Shown here: in pieces, positions 29,932-38,987 of the stretch
Numbering within the stretch: the first letter of the stretch is position 1
Layout of the letters: each line of letters opens with the position of its first letter
Source: a virus
Direction: 5' to 3' (one strand)
DNA: 46,004 bases
Virus record (IMG/VR): IMGVR_UViG_3300015261_000005
Span: 1-46,004 of that record
Notes under the pieces: generated by a model
What the model was told of the DNA's origin: nothing
What the model saw: the letters and a program-made list of their open reading frames with translations, nothing else
Databases searched by the model: none
Position numbers and translations under genes: made by a program

Positions 29932-30786
29932 ATGGCAGACCTTACCGATGCGCTGAACGCCATCGTTGGCCTGCTTGCGCAGGCGCTATACCCGAACGGG
30001 ACGGGCCAGCCGTCAGCGACGGGAGACACCACGATCGTTTACCCGGGGTGGCCGCAGGCGTCACAGCTTGATGCGGACCTCGCCGGGTTCTCGAATGGGT
30101 ACGGCGGGCGCGTGCATGTCTCTGTCTTCCCCCGGGACGGCGAGACCCTCCAGCCTGCTTACTCGAATGCCTGGGCCCCGCTGAGCCAGCAAGCGGCGAC
30201 GGTGATTATGTCGATCGCGGGGCAGGCAATCACCCTTGGCGGCACGGTGAGCGCGCCGCAGAACGTCGCGGTGCTCGCAGGCGGCCAGGCCTATACGTAC
30301 GCGGTGCAGGGAGGTGACACGCTTACCAGCATCGCTACAGCGCTCGCCGTGCAGATCCCGGGAGCGACCAGTAGCGGCACCATCCTGACGATCCCTGCGG
30401 GGGTGAAGGTCGTGGGGGCGCGCGCTGGCGGATCCGGTGTCATGCAGCGCGAGCTTCAGCGTCGCAAGCGTCCTGTGCAGGTGACCATATGGGCCGACAC
30501 GCCCGACCGGCGCCAGGCGTGCGCACGGATCCTCGACGTGGCTCTGGCCGCGGCTGAGTTCGTATCGCTGCCCGACCAGACAGGTGCACGGCTGGTCTTT
30601 CAGACCAGTCATGAGATCGACGCGACCCAGAAGGCCAATCTGTACCGCCGCGACATCATCTACACGGCTGAGTATTCGACCACCCAGACCCAATCCGCGA
30701 CGGAAGTGGTCGTCGTGCAAGAAAACATCACCTTTGGTGTCGTCGGTGCAACAGCGCCGGCAGCCACCAAGACTATCTTCCAGTGA
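29932..30786 (+). CDS. Neck/tail structural protein, 284 aa
   Basis: The start at 29932 follows CAGGAA. The protein has a beta-rich middle with a LysM-like segment (YTYAVQGGDTLTSIATALA, about 123-141) and a C-terminal part rich in Gln/Thr/Val. It is located between connector and sheath and is probably a tail-terminator or neck protein. The longer frame upstream overlaps the previous gene and is rejected. Confidence 0.6.
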   Translation: MADLTDALNAIVGLLAQALYPNGTGQPSATGDTTIVYPGWPQASQLDADLAGFSNGYGGRVHVSVFPRDGETLQPAYSNAWAPLSQQAATVIMSIAGQAITLGGTVSAPQNVAVLAGGQAYTYAVQGGDTLTSIATALAVQIPGATSSGTILTIPAGVKVVGARAGGSGVMQRELQRRKRPVQVTIWADTPDRRQACARILDVALAAAEFVSLPDQTGARLVFQTSHEIDATQKANLYRRDIIYTAEYSTTQTQSATEVVVVQENITFGVVGATAPAATKTIFQ

Positions 30787-30793
30787 GGGCGCC

Positions 30794-30967
30794 ATGGCAC
30801 GACACCTGATCGTTTCCGAACCGTTCGGCGATTACACGCGCGGCAGTCGCATCAGCGATGCGAAGGAAATCGCCGCGATTCTCGACTCCGACCAGGCTGG
30901 CCATGTGCTGCCGATCGACGTCGAGGATCCGCCGTCACCCACGAGAATGCCCAGCGCTTCGGACTGA
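30794..30967 (+). CDS. Small hypothetical protein, 57 aa
   Basis: A short acidic protein (RHLIVSEPFGDYTRGSRISD and a Pro-rich end) placed just before a terminator and the sheath gene. Small genes with this pattern often precede sheath genes in temperate phages. The function is unknown. Confidence 0.6.
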   Translation: MARHLIVSEPFGDYTRGSRISDAKEIAAILDSDQAGHVLPIDVEDPPSPTRMPSASD

Positions 30968-30989
30968 GTCCCCGCGCTACATCACCGAC

Positions 30990-31015
30990 AAGCCTGCCTA
31001 GAGCGGGCTTTTTTT
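30990..31015 (+). terminator. Intrinsic terminator before the tail sheath gene
   Basis: A stem of eight pairs (30990-30997 with 31003-31010, one U-G) has a five-base loop and runs into seven T residues (31009-31015). It separates head and tail gene blocks. Late transcription must pass it by antitermination, or the tail genes need a promoter of their own. Confidence 0.75.
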
Positions 31016-31031
31016 ATGCCCGGAGACACCC

Positions 31032-32549
31032 ATGACTCAGATCGTCCAGCAGGGCGCGATTAACACGACCGCGCTGATCGTCCCCGACCTTTACGTGCAG
31101 ATCGTCACGCCAGCGGTTTCGCAGCTCAACGGTGTTCCCACCAACGTTCTCGGCATCGTCGGTACGGCAAGCTGGGGCCCGGTCAACGCCCCCGTGGTCT
31201 TGGGCAGTTCCGCAGACTTTGCCCGTCAGTTCGGCGCCATTCAGAACCGAAAGTACGACCTCGGAACGGCCGTGGCGATCGCCGTACAGCAGGGTGCCAA
31301 CAATATCGTGGCGGTACGGGTCACCGACGGCACCGATGTCGCGGCTAGCGGCGTGCTCACGACCTGCATCACGTTCACCAGCAAGTACACCGGCAGCCTG
31401 GGCAACTCGGCCAGCGTGCAGATCGCCACCGGCAGCGCGGTCGGCAGCTTCAAGGCGATCGTCTCGATGCCTGGACTCGTCGCCGAGGTGTTTGACAACA
31501 TCACCGGCACCGGGAACGCCTTCTGGGTGAACCTCGCCGCGGCGATCAACGGTGGCCAGTACGGCGTCCGTTCCGCCTCGCAGCTGATCGTCGCCACAGC
31601 GGGGGCGGGCGTCACTGCTCCTGCCGCCAGCACCACGCCGCTCACCGGCGGTACGGACGGTGCCACCACGATCACCTCGGCGGTCATGGTCGGTGTCGAT
31701 ACGGTCCCGCGCAAGGGCATGTACGCCTTGCGCAGCAGTGGTGCAAGCGTTGCCATGCTCGCCGACGTGGACGATCTGACCACCTGGTCGGTGCAGGTAG
31801 CCTACGGGCTGTCCGAAGGCACCTACATGATCTGCACCGGCCCCGCCGGCGACACGATTGCCAACGCGGTCACCACGCGCGCTTCGGCGGGTGTCGACAG
31901 CTACTCGTTCAAGCCGATCTTCGGCGACTACTGCTACTGGGCTGATCCCGTCAATGGCGTGACGCGCCTGGTGTCGCCGCAGGCGTTCTGTGCAGGTCGA
32001 CTCGCGAACCTCGCACCGCAGCACAGCAGCCTGAACAAGCAGATCTACGGCGTCGTCGCAACGCAGAAGACCAGCCAGAACCTGCAGTACTCCACTGCCG
32101 AGCTTCAGACGCTAATCCAGTCGGGCTGGGATGTCCTCACCAACCCGGTGCCCGGCGGCAGCTACTTCGGCATGCGGGTCGGCCACAACGGTAGTTCGAA
32201 CCCAGCGATTCAGGGCGACAACTACACCCGGATGACGAACTACGAAGCGTCGACGATCGGTGCTGGCATGGGCCGCTTCGTGGGTCGCCTCCAGTCCAGT
32301 CAGCCTAACGATCCGCTGCGGCCGGAAGTGAAAGGTACGCTAGACGCGTTCCTGCAGGCGCAGATCGACCAGAAGCAAATCGACAGCTTCACGACACAGT
32401 GTGACCTCAACAACAACCCTCCGCAGCGCATTTCCGCTGGCTACCTCCAGGCCGACGTCGCGGTTCGCTACCTCGGCGTGGTCGAGAAATTTATCGTTAA
32501 CGTCCAGGGCGGCCAGACGGTCGTCACGCGGCAGTCCGTCACGGGCTGA
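31032..32549 (+). CDS. Tail sheath protein
   Basis: A 505-residue contractile sheath subunit. The N-terminal region (LYVQIVTPAVSQLNGVPTNV, then GIVGTASWGPVNAP) and the C-terminal region (around PAIQGDNYTRMTNYEASTIG, then VVEKFIVNVQGGQTVV) follow the pattern of myovirus sheath proteins. Its presence next to the tube gene shows a contractile tail. Confidence 0.9.
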   Translation: MTQIVQQGAINTTALIVPDLYVQIVTPAVSQLNGVPTNVLGIVGTASWGPVNAPVVLGSSADFARQFGAIQNRKYDLGTAVAIAVQQGANNIVAVRVTDGTDVAASGVLTTCITFTSKYTGSLGNSASVQIATGSAVGSFKAIVSMPGLVAEVFDNITGTGNAFWVNLAAAINGGQYGVRSASQLIVATAGAGVTAPAASTTPLTGGTDGATTITSAVMVGVDTVPRKGMYALRSSGASVAMLADVDDLTTWSVQVAYGLSEGTYMICTGPAGDTIANAVTTRASAGVDSYSFKPIFGDYCYWADPVNGVTRLVSPQAFCAGRLANLAPQHSSLNKQIYGVVATQKTSQNLQYSTAELQTLIQSGWDVLTNPVPGGSYFGMRVGHNGSSNPAIQGDNYTRMTNYEASTIGAGMGRFVGRLQSSQPNDPLRPEVKGTLDAFLQAQIDQKQIDSFTTQCDLNNNPPQRISAGYLQADVAVRYLGVVEKFIVNVQGGQTVVTRQSVTG

Positions 32550-32579
32550 GCGGTCTCCGCGGCCTCGTCTTCCACATAA

Positions 32580-32596
32580 GGGCGCCTCTGGCGCCC
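32580..32596 (+). other. Hairpin between sheath and tube genes
   Basis: A 7-bp G/C stem (32580-32586 with 32590-32596) has a TCT loop and no T-run. It is probably an mRNA-processing or stabilising element that sets the sheath-to-tube ratio. Confidence 0.45.
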
Positions 32597-32615
32597 GCGC
32601 TCCACGGAGATATCC

Positions 32616-33050
32616 ATGCCCGCCAATAATTTCACCATCGGCAAAGACATCAGTCTGACCATCGTTACGACGGCCGGCATCCTGGCGTTGCCGATCACCA
32701 CGACCAGCTTCGACGCGAAGCCGCAATACAACAAGGTCCGCGGCGTCTGCCTGGACGGCGTCAACCGCGGCTTCAACGCCCCGACGGGTTGGGACCTGAC
32801 CTTCGGCCTCGACCGCTCCAGCTCCGTCGTGGACGACTTCTTCGCCCAGCAGGAGGCGGGCTACTACGCCGGCCAGAACACCTTGACGGGATCGATCTCC
32901 GAAACGATCCAGGAAGCCAATGGTTCGGTCTCTCAGTACCGGTACACCGGCGTGATTCTCGCGCTAGACGACGCCGGCAAATTCACCGGTGATGCGAAGG
33001 TCAGTCAGAGCATTAGCGCGTTCGCCTCCCAGAAACTCAAGGTTGCCTGA
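32616..33050 (+). CDS. Tail tube protein
   Basis: A 144-residue beta-rich protein located after the sheath, with the pattern DISLTIVTTAGILALPITTT at the start and TGVILALDDAGKFTGDAKVS near the end, as in inner-tube subunits of temperate myoviruses. It should polymerise into the rigid tube. Confidence 0.85.
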   Translation: MPANNFTIGKDISLTIVTTAGILALPITTTSFDAKPQYNKVRGVCLDGVNRGFNAPTGWDLTFGLDRSSSVVDDFFAQQEAGYYAGQNTLTGSISETIQEANGSVSQYRYTGVILALDDAGKFTGDAKVSQSISAFASQKLKVA

Positions 33051-33055
33051 ACCCC

Positions 33056-33433
33056 ATGTCCGAACCGACTCTCACCGTTACCCAGGCTGGCACGGATGCA
33101 TCGGCTCCTGCCGTGCCTGCCACTCCCGCCGCTCCTGACCAGGTCGTCGACTCCAAGGGTAGGGCGTACGTCCTGAAGAAGATGTCGCCGCTGGAGCAGT
33201 TCCGTCTCGTGCGTCTCATCGGCGATGCCCCGCAGATGTACATCAACATGGTGGCTCCGCTCGTCTGGATTCGCTCGATCGACGGCGAAGTGCTGGCGCC
33301 ACCGGCCAGCCAGCGCGAAATCGACGCCTTGATTCAGCGCCTCGGCGAGGAAGGCATCGAAGCCGTCATGGAGGCCGTCGAGAAACTGTCTGGGGGCGCA
33401 GCGGCCGCGGCCGGAGATGCACTAAAAAACTGA
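33056..33433 (+). CDS. Tail assembly chaperone, short product (G-like)
   Basis: A 125-residue protein with a disordered Ala/Pro start, then YVLKKMSPLEQFRLVRLIGD and a helical C-terminus rich in Ala. It lies between tube and tape measure, where phages encode the chaperone that coats the tape measure. The zero-frame stop TGA (33431-33433) follows a slippery sequence directly, which permits a longer product. Confidence 0.85.
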   Translation: MSEPTLTVTQAGTDASAPAVPATPAAPDQVVDSKGRAYVLKKMSPLEQFRLVRLIGDAPQMYINMVAPLVWIRSIDGEVLAPPASQREIDALIQRLGEEGIEAVMEAVEKLSGGAAAAAGDALKN

Positions 33434-33606
33434 TCGGGCACGTTGCTATTCGCGAGACCCTGTGGTGCATCGCGAACAACGTGCCGTGGGATAAGGCCTG
33501 GGAACTCGACGAAGTCGAGCGTCAGGGTTACGCGATCATGTTTTCCGAGTTCAAGGGCGCTGAGTTCGACGTCCATACCATGTCCTTCAAGGATTCGCCG
33601 AAGTGA
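33056..33606 (+). CDS. Tail assembly chaperone, -1 frameshift fusion (GT-like)
   Basis: Ribosomes slipping back one base at 33424-33430 continue in the -1 frame from 33430 to a stop at 33604-33606, adding 58 residues (starting LIGHVAIRETLWCIANNVPW) and giving about 183 residues. The added part contains WELDEVERQGYAIMFSEFKG, a sequence type usual for the second chaperone domain, and has no start codon of its own near the junction. The ratio of short to long forms usually governs tail assembly. Confidence 0.85.
33424..33485 (+). promoter_or_regulatory. Programmed -1 frameshift signal
   Basis: The slippery heptamer A AAA AAC (33424-33430) is in the correct zero-frame phase and is followed at once by TGA. 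Six bases later a long stem begins: 33437-33445 pairs with 33477-33485 (9 bp), then after a three-base bulge 33449-33455 pairs with 33470-33476 (7 bp), leaving a 14-base loop. Site, spacing and stem all fit a strong -1 signal. Confidence 0.9.
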
Positions 33607-34088
33607 AGCAGTTCGACAGCCTCGGGGCCTTTGCGGCTCATCTTCTGACGACGGCTACCGCCGAAGCCGTAGCCCTCCACGAGGGTCTGGTAGCCGCCGC
33701 GGTCGAGGTCGAAAAGTCCGCGAAGGGCGAGATCGGCACCTATCAGGCGGCAATTGGTCCATTCCCCGCCTGGGCGCCCTTGGCTGACTCAACGGAAGAC
33801 CAGAAGGCGAGGATGGGCTATCCAGCCGATTCCCCCCTGCTGGCCTCTGGCGAGATGCAGGAGAGCTACGCGCACGAGGTCGCAGGCCTTGAGGCGGTGA
33901 TCGGTACGGCAGACCCCAAGGCCCTGTACCACGAGATCGGGACGGAGCGAATGCCGCCACGACCTGTGCTTGGGCCGGCGCTTCTGCACAACAGGGAAAG
34001 GATCGAGCGACTTATCGGTGAGGCTGCGGTCGCCGGCATCCTGGGTGGCAAGCTCACTTCGGCTCAGATGGGTTACGAGAAGACGTAA
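33603..34088 (+). CDS. Tail completion/virion morphogenesis protein
   Basis: A 161-residue protein starting at GTG 33603, overlapping the chaperone fusion stop, with AAGGAT eight bases upstream. The motif ADSTEDQKARMGYPADSPLL followed by LYHEIGTERMPPRPVLGPAL near the C-terminus is typical of HK97 gp10-like or Mu/P2 tail-completion proteins at the head-tail interface. Confidence 0.75.
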   Translation: MKQFDSLGAFAAHLLTTATAEAVALHEGLVAAAVEVEKSAKGEIGTYQAAIGPFPAWAPLADSTEDQKARMGYPADSPLLASGEMQESYAHEVAGLEAVIGTADPKALYHEIGTERMPPRPVLGPALLHNRERIERLIGEAAVAGILGGKLTSAQMGYEKT

Positions 34089-34327
34089 CCGAGCAGAACG
34101 TATATCAAGAACCCGAGCACCAATAGCAAGCCGAGAGCGCCGATGGCTATGGTCATCGAGAGCAGACCGACGGCGATTCGCATGTGACCGGGCATCGGGT
34201 TTTCCCACGACAGGACCGGAACGCGGTCACGCCTAGCGCCGCGCGGCACCGCACGTATGTGCGGCAGTTGCTCGCCGGACGCGTCCGCGAACCATTCACG
34301 CACCCGGATGTGCAGAGGAACCGCCAT
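34073..34327 (-). CDS. Antisense-oriented small membrane protein in tail operon, 84 aa
   Basis: A minus-strand frame fills a 237-base gap between two tail genes. Its codons show the same G/C third-position bias as phage genes. GAAGG lies eight bases before ATG 34327, which overlaps the divergent tape measure ATG. The N-terminal half is basic and Trp-containing; residues about 51-83 form one long or two short membrane helices. Orientation suggests lysogenic expression. A shorter version from 34195 is possible. No family is recognised. Confidence 0.55.
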   Translation of the reverse strand: MAVPLHIRVREWFADASGEQLPHIRAVPRGARRDRVPVLSWENPMPGHMRIAVGLLSMTIAIGALGLLLVLGFLIYVLLGYVFS

Positions 34328-36305
34328 GTTCGAAGCCTTCTCGGTTGGAGTCAGGATCAGCCTGATCAACCATGCCAGTTTGGGCCTGGCCGCGTTGTCG
34401 CGCAACTTCCTGTCGACCGAGGCCGACGCAGCCCGGCTGGAAAAGAGGATTTCCTCGATTCAGAAGCAGATGAAAGCGGGCCTCCTGATCGGTGGCATCG
34501 GCGCTGCTGGACTGGCCCTCTTCAAGGCCCCTTTGGATGAGGCGAAGAAGTTCCAGACGGAAGTGGCGCGTTTCCAGTCGCTCGGCTTCGGCGATGCCGT
34601 CAACCGGCAGGCAGTCACCTTTGCCCGCGGCATGAACACCATAGGCACCAGCGCGCGCGACAACATGATGCTGGTCGGCGATGCCATGGCGGTCTTCAAG
34701 GACCTGCATCATGCCGAGTTCGCCGCGCCGATCATGGCAAAGATGAAGTTCGGCAACGAGGCGCTGTACGGCAGCGAGCAGGGCGGGGCCAACGAACGCA
34801 AGTTCATGGACATGCTCAAGGTGATCGAGTTCCGCGGTGGCCTTTCTAGCCAAACGGAATTCTCGACCCAGGCGGACTATGTTCAGAAGGTCATCGCCGG
34901 CAGCCGTAACCGCGTCGACTCGACGGCTCTCCTTCAGGCCTTGAAAACGGGTGGTGTCGCGCTGTCCCGGCGCAGCAACGAGTCGTTCTACCTCGGCGCT
35001 GAGCCGCTGATTCAGGAATTTGGCGGCTCGCGCTACGGCACGGCGGCCATGTCGATCTACCAGAACCTGGTGCAGTCCCGCGGGACGATCACGGCGCAGC
35101 AGGAGATGTATCGCCTAGGACTGCTCGATAAGTCCAAGGTTGAGTTCAACTCGCTCGGAAAGCTCAAGAAGGCGCTCCCTGGTGCATTCAAGGGATCAGC
35201 GGTCCTCGAAAACGAGGGTGAGCTGTCGTTGTTGGAGAAGGTGCTACTCCCGGCGTTCGCCAAGAAGGGCATCACCGGCGACGAGGATGTCATCCGCGAA
35301 CTAGGCATGATCATGGGTAACCGGACGGCATCCGGCCTCATGGCGCGCATCTACCAGCAGCGGGCACAGATTCACACTCAGACGGCGGCGAACAGGAACG
35401 CGTTGGGCATCGACGCCATGGCTGCCACAGGGAATGGCACGCTCGCTGGCAAGGAAATCGATCTCCACGCCAAGTACGCGACGCTGATGCTCAATCTCGG
35501 CGACACGGTACTCCCGCTGGCAGTCCATGGCCTCGAGCTGCTGATCCCCGCTCTGAAGGGGTTCTCGGACTGGGTCACGACGCACCCGAAGACCGTGAAG
35601 GCCCTCACCCTATCGTTCCTTGGTCTCTCAGCTGCGATGGCGATCGGCGGCACGGTGATCTTGCTGAGCGCCGCGTTCCGTGGTCTCGGTCTGGCACTGG
35701 CCTTCAACGCGATCGGGGGCTGGGCGGGCATCCTCAAGGTCGCGAGCAGCATGCGAGTCTTTGGCACCGCCATGCTCTTCAGCCAGGTGGGAGGGGCCGG
35801 TGGAATCACCAGCATCGGGAAGAGCCTGACAAGCGTCGCAGGAGGTCTGGGTCTTGTGACACAGGCTGCCGGCGTGTTCATGGCCTTCTACGCTGGCTGG
35901 AAGGCTGGCGGTTGGCTCAATGACCACGCCGTCGACCCTGGCGTTCGCGCCCTCACGGGCCAGAAGAGCGACTCGCTCGGAAGCATCGTATCCGACCTGT
36001 GGAACCCGTTCGACAAGAAGACCGGCAAGCGGCATTTCTCGCCTTGGCTCGCCGCGGGGCGACTGTTCACCGACGACCCTCTAGGCCGCAAGGCTGAGGG
36101 TGAGGCAATAAGCGGGTCGCCCTACATTCGCGCTGGGAACGGCTCAGTAAGCTCCGGCGGCGGAGACGTCTACATGGACGGCAGGAAGGTCGGCAAGGTC
36201 ATCGCGCCACACCTCGCCGATCAGCTCAGCGCTCCGCAGCGCGGATCCAACACGTTCGACATGACAGCCACGCCGTCACCCGTCGGCCTGAACCAGACTC
36301 GCTGA
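34326..36305 (+). CDS. Tail tape measure protein
   Basis: A 659-residue protein whose length sets tail length; by the usual rule this would give a tail of about 100 nm. The N-terminal helices are followed by a long alpha-helical region, then hydrophobic Gly/Ala segments (about 430-540) as in tape measures that enter the host membrane. ATG 34326 has AGAGGA upstream; earlier in-frame starts lie outside the expected site. It follows the chaperone set. Confidence 0.85.
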   Translation: MFEAFSVGVRISLINHASLGLAALSRNFLSTEADAARLEKRISSIQKQMKAGLLIGGIGAAGLALFKAPLDEAKKFQTEVARFQSLGFGDAVNRQAVTFARGMNTIGTSARDNMMLVGDAMAVFKDLHHAEFAAPIMAKMKFGNEALYGSEQGGANERKFMDMLKVIEFRGGLSSQTEFSTQADYVQKVIAGSRNRVDSTALLQALKTGGVALSRRSNESFYLGAEPLIQEFGGSRYGTAAMSIYQNLVQSRGTITAQQEMYRLGLLDKSKVEFNSLGKLKKALPGAFKGSAVLENEGELSLLEKVLLPAFAKKGITGDEDVIRELGMIMGNRTASGLMARIYQQRAQIHTQTAANRNALGIDAMAATGNGTLAGKEIDLHAKYATLMLNLGDTVLPLAVHGLELLIPALKGFSDWVTTHPKTVKALTLSFLGLSAAMAIGGTVILLSAAFRGLGLALAFNAIGGWAGILKVASSMRVFGTAMLFSQVGGAGGITSIGKSLTSVAGGLGLVTQAAGVFMAFYAGWKAGGWLNDHAVDPGVRALTGQKSDSLGSIVSDLWNPFDKKTGKRHFSPWLAAGRLFTDDPLGRKAEGEAISGSPYIRAGNGSVSSGGGDVYMDGRKVGKVIAPHLADQLSAPQRGSNTFDMTATPSPVGLNQTR

Positions 36306-36315
36306 TAGGACACAC

Positions 36316-37272
36316 ATGGCTTCGACGACCGTAACGCTGGGCGACTTCGAGTTCGCCGGGATGGAGGTGCCCGAGAGCATCCCATTCGGCGGCCGGCAGG
36401 CCCTGGTGGTGCACAAGCTGATCGGCGGTGATCGCGTCATCGACGCCATGGGGCCCGATGACGATCCGCTCGAATGGAAGGGATGGTTCCGTGGCGCGAC
36501 TGCCATGGCACGCGCGTTGTACCTCGACACTCAGCGAAAACTTGGCAAGCCGTTGACGCTCACCTGGTCTGAGCTGCGCTACCTGGTGGTTATCTCGTCG
36601 TTCTCGGCGGACTTCCGTAGGCCCTACGAGATCCCGTATCGGATCAGCTGCGAGGTGGTCGAAGACCAGACCGCACCCGTCAACGTCCTTGCGCCATCGT
36701 CGATCGACGACGTCATGGACGACGACATGGGTACTGCGAACGGGTTGGGCGGTCTGATCGGCGATAGCACACTCTCATCGCTACTCGGCGGTCTGGACAC
36801 GGCCATCAGGGGCGTGTCGAGCTTCGCTAACGCGTCCACGGCTGTGATCAACGGCGTTCTTGCCCCGATTTCCGCGGTACAGGGACGCGTTACTGCGCTG
36901 ATCGCCGGCTCGGGCAACAGCATCCAGAACATAGGGACTTTGGGCGGTGTGCTGCCGGGAACCCCCATCGGCCTCTCGTCTTCGGCGCTGACGACGCAGG
37001 TCATCAGCTTCAACAGCCTCCCCAACCTGTACTCGCTGCAGAATGTCGTCGGTCGAATGGGGGCGAACCTCGGCTCGGTCTCCGGGAGCGCGCGGCCGGT
37101 GACGATGTCCGGTGGCAACCTGATGGACGTGGCCGCCAGCGCCTACGGCGACGCGTCATCGTGGACGGGTATCGCCAAGGCGAACGGGCTGACCGATCCG
37201 GTTCTTACTGGCACGCAAACCGTGGCGATTCCACTTCGCCCGGACACGGCGGGAGGTGTCCTCGGTGGCTGA
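36316..37272 (+). CDS. Tail/baseplate protein with C-terminal LysM
   Basis: A 318-residue protein. The N-terminal domain (VTLGDFEFAGMEVPESIPFG, then DDDPLEWKGWFRG) resembles the Mu gp43/DNA-circulation-type or P2 gpU-like tail proteins. A low-complexity linker leads to a LysM-like C-terminus (GGNLMDVAASAYGDASSWTG, about 256-275) that may bind peptidoglycan or the hub. It lies between tape measure and hub. Confidence 0.75.
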   Translation: MASTTVTLGDFEFAGMEVPESIPFGGRQALVVHKLIGGDRVIDAMGPDDDPLEWKGWFRGATAMARALYLDTQRKLGKPLTLTWSELRYLVVISSFSADFRRPYEIPYRISCEVVEDQTAPVNVLAPSSIDDVMDDDMGTANGLGGLIGDSTLSSLLGGLDTAIRGVSSFANASTAVINGVLAPISAVQGRVTALIAGSGNSIQNIGTLGGVLPGTPIGLSSSALTTQVISFNSLPNLYSLQNVVGRMGANLGSVSGSARPVTMSGGNLMDVAASAYGDASSWTGIAKANGLTDPVLTGTQTVAIPLRPDTAGGVLGG

Positions 37273-38416
37273 CGTACAGACCCTTGAAGCTGTCGCGGCT
37301 GTTGTTGACGACTCCACCAATCCGGCACGCATTCCGCGCGGGATGGTCAAGATCAACGGTGTGGCATGTCCAGCGTGGATCGAGTTCGAGATCGACAGCA
37401 ATACGTTTCACGAGGCTGACACCTTCAGCGTCTTACTGGCGATTTCCGATCTAGAGTCGCCCCAGGATCTGGCATGGATGACCAGTCAGTCGACCATCAG
37501 TGTCGAGGTCCTCGCAGGCTTTCCTAAGAACGCAGAGAACTACGGCGCCGCGGACTTGACGTCGTGGATCACCGGGAATGTGGACCAGATCGAGTTTGAC
37601 CCGTGTGGGAGGGCATTGACGCTCAGCGGCCGCGACCTGACGTCCCTGCTCATCGACGCCAAGACAACGGAGAAGTGGCAGGCCCAGACGGCGAGCGAGA
37701 TCGCCACCACACTGGCAAATCGCCACGGTCTCACCCCCGTCGTTACGGCAACCTCCACGCCCGTCGGCCGGTATTACCAGATCGACCACGTATCGATGAC
37801 CTCGACCGATACCGAATGGGAGTTCCTAACCTGGCTCGCGGTACAGGAAGGCTTTGCTGTGTACGTGAAGGGCAAGGAACTGCACTTCGAGCCACGCGCA
37901 AACCCTGATGACGCTAACGTTGTCGACATCCAGTGGCAGGAGCCCGACAACGAATTCGGCTACTTCCGTTCGAACACAAAGCGTCTCAGCTTCAGCCGCA
38001 CGCTGACCGTCGGGAAGGGTGTTGTCGTGCAGGTCCGTTCGTGGAACCAGAAACAGAAGAAGGGATTCAACGCGACCTATCCGACCTCCAACGCCAAGGG
38101 CATTCGGCCAGGATCCGCCAGCGCCCCGGCTCAGGTGTACTCCTACGTCATTCCAAACCTGACGCAAGAGCAGGCCCTGCAGCGAGCCCAGACGCTCTAC
38201 AACGAGCTGATTAAGCACGAGATGAGGTTCCGCGCTGATCTTCCTGCCGACGATGATCTCGATTCGACTTGGATGGCGAAGGTGAGTGGCACCGGCACCG
38301 ACTTCGACCAGAAGTACTTCATCGAGAGCGTTAATCGGTCGATGTCGAACGGCGGCGGCTACACCATGTCCCTTCGGGGAAAGAACCACTCCGACCAGAC
38401 GAGCCCCGTTCCATGA
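37265..38416 (+). CDS. Baseplate hub protein (gpD/gp27-like)
   Basis: A 383-residue protein with beta domains typical of late-control/hub proteins (ALTLSGRDLTSLLIDAKTTE, QIDHVSMTSTDTEWEFLTWL). GTG 37265, eight bases after GGGAGG, is preferred; a GTG nine bases earlier overlaps that site. It forms the trimeric hub above the spike. It overlaps the LysM protein stop and the spike start. Confidence 0.85.
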   Translation: MADVQTLEAVAAVVDDSTNPARIPRGMVKINGVACPAWIEFEIDSNTFHEADTFSVLLAISDLESPQDLAWMTSQSTISVEVLAGFPKNAENYGAADLTSWITGNVDQIEFDPCGRALTLSGRDLTSLLIDAKTTEKWQAQTASEIATTLANRHGLTPVVTATSTPVGRYYQIDHVSMTSTDTEWEFLTWLAVQEGFAVYVKGKELHFEPRANPDDANVVDIQWQEPDNEFGYFRSNTKRLSFSRTLTVGKGVVVQVRSWNQKQKKGFNATYPTSNAKGIRPGSASAPAQVYSYVIPNLTQEQALQRAQTLYNELIKHEMRFRADLPADDDLDSTWMAKVSGTGTDFDQKYFIESVNRSMSNGGGYTMSLRGKNHSDQTSPVP

Positions 38417-38979
38417 GTAGCCACCTACACAACGCGCTTCGCGGCATTGCATCAGCGGCCAATCAAGGTAGGGCAGGCACGAGACTTGGTGTGGTCAGTG
38501 GTTATGACCCGGACCGTTACGCGATCAAGGTGAAGTACCCGCCGGACGACGTCGAATCGGGGTGGATACCTCTCGGAGCCCTCATGGTCGGCAACGGCTA
38601 CGGCATCCTCGCCCCGCCGGCGATTGGCGACCAGGTAAAGGTCGAGTTTCAGGACAGTGCCGTCGACGCCGGCATCGCAGGCCTGACACTGTTCAATGAC
38701 GTCGAGGTCCCGCCCCGCGTTCTTCCTGGGGAGATCTGGCTTCTCCACAAGTCGGGGGCCTTCTTCAAGCTCACGAACGATGGGAAGGCTTCGTTCTCAG
38801 ATGCGCACGGCGCTTCAGTGACGCTCAACGGGGACGGGACGATTACGTCAGCGGGCACTTGGACGCATACCGGCAATGTGGCGTTCAACGGCCAAGTAAC
38901 AGCTAACGGCCACCGCATCGATGACACCCACAAGCACATCAATAGCGGCGGCACCGGGCTCGGTGGCGTCCCGCAGTAA
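38413..38979 (+). CDS. Baseplate spike protein (gpV-like)
   Basis: A 188-residue protein with an OB-fold N-terminal part (RLGVVSGYDPDRYAIKVKYP) and a C-terminal beta-helix needle ending in HRIDDTHKHINSGG, where His residues would bind iron at the membrane-piercing tip. The ATG overlaps the hub stop. Confidence 0.88.
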   Translation: MSSHLHNALRGIASAANQGRAGTRLGVVSGYDPDRYAIKVKYPPDDVESGWIPLGALMVGNGYGILAPPAIGDQVKVEFQDSAVDAGIAGLTLFNDVEVPPRVLPGEIWLLHKSGAFFKLTNDGKASFSDAHGASVTLNGDGTITSAGTWTHTGNVAFNGQVTANGHRIDDTHKHINSGGTGLGGVPQ

Positions 38980-38987
38980 GGAAGGCC

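Noticed and set aside
33422-33433. Reading the chaperone split as a sequencing error or broken gene
   Set aside because: Slippery heptamer phase, spacer and stem all match a programmed frameshift, a conserved feature of tail chaperones.
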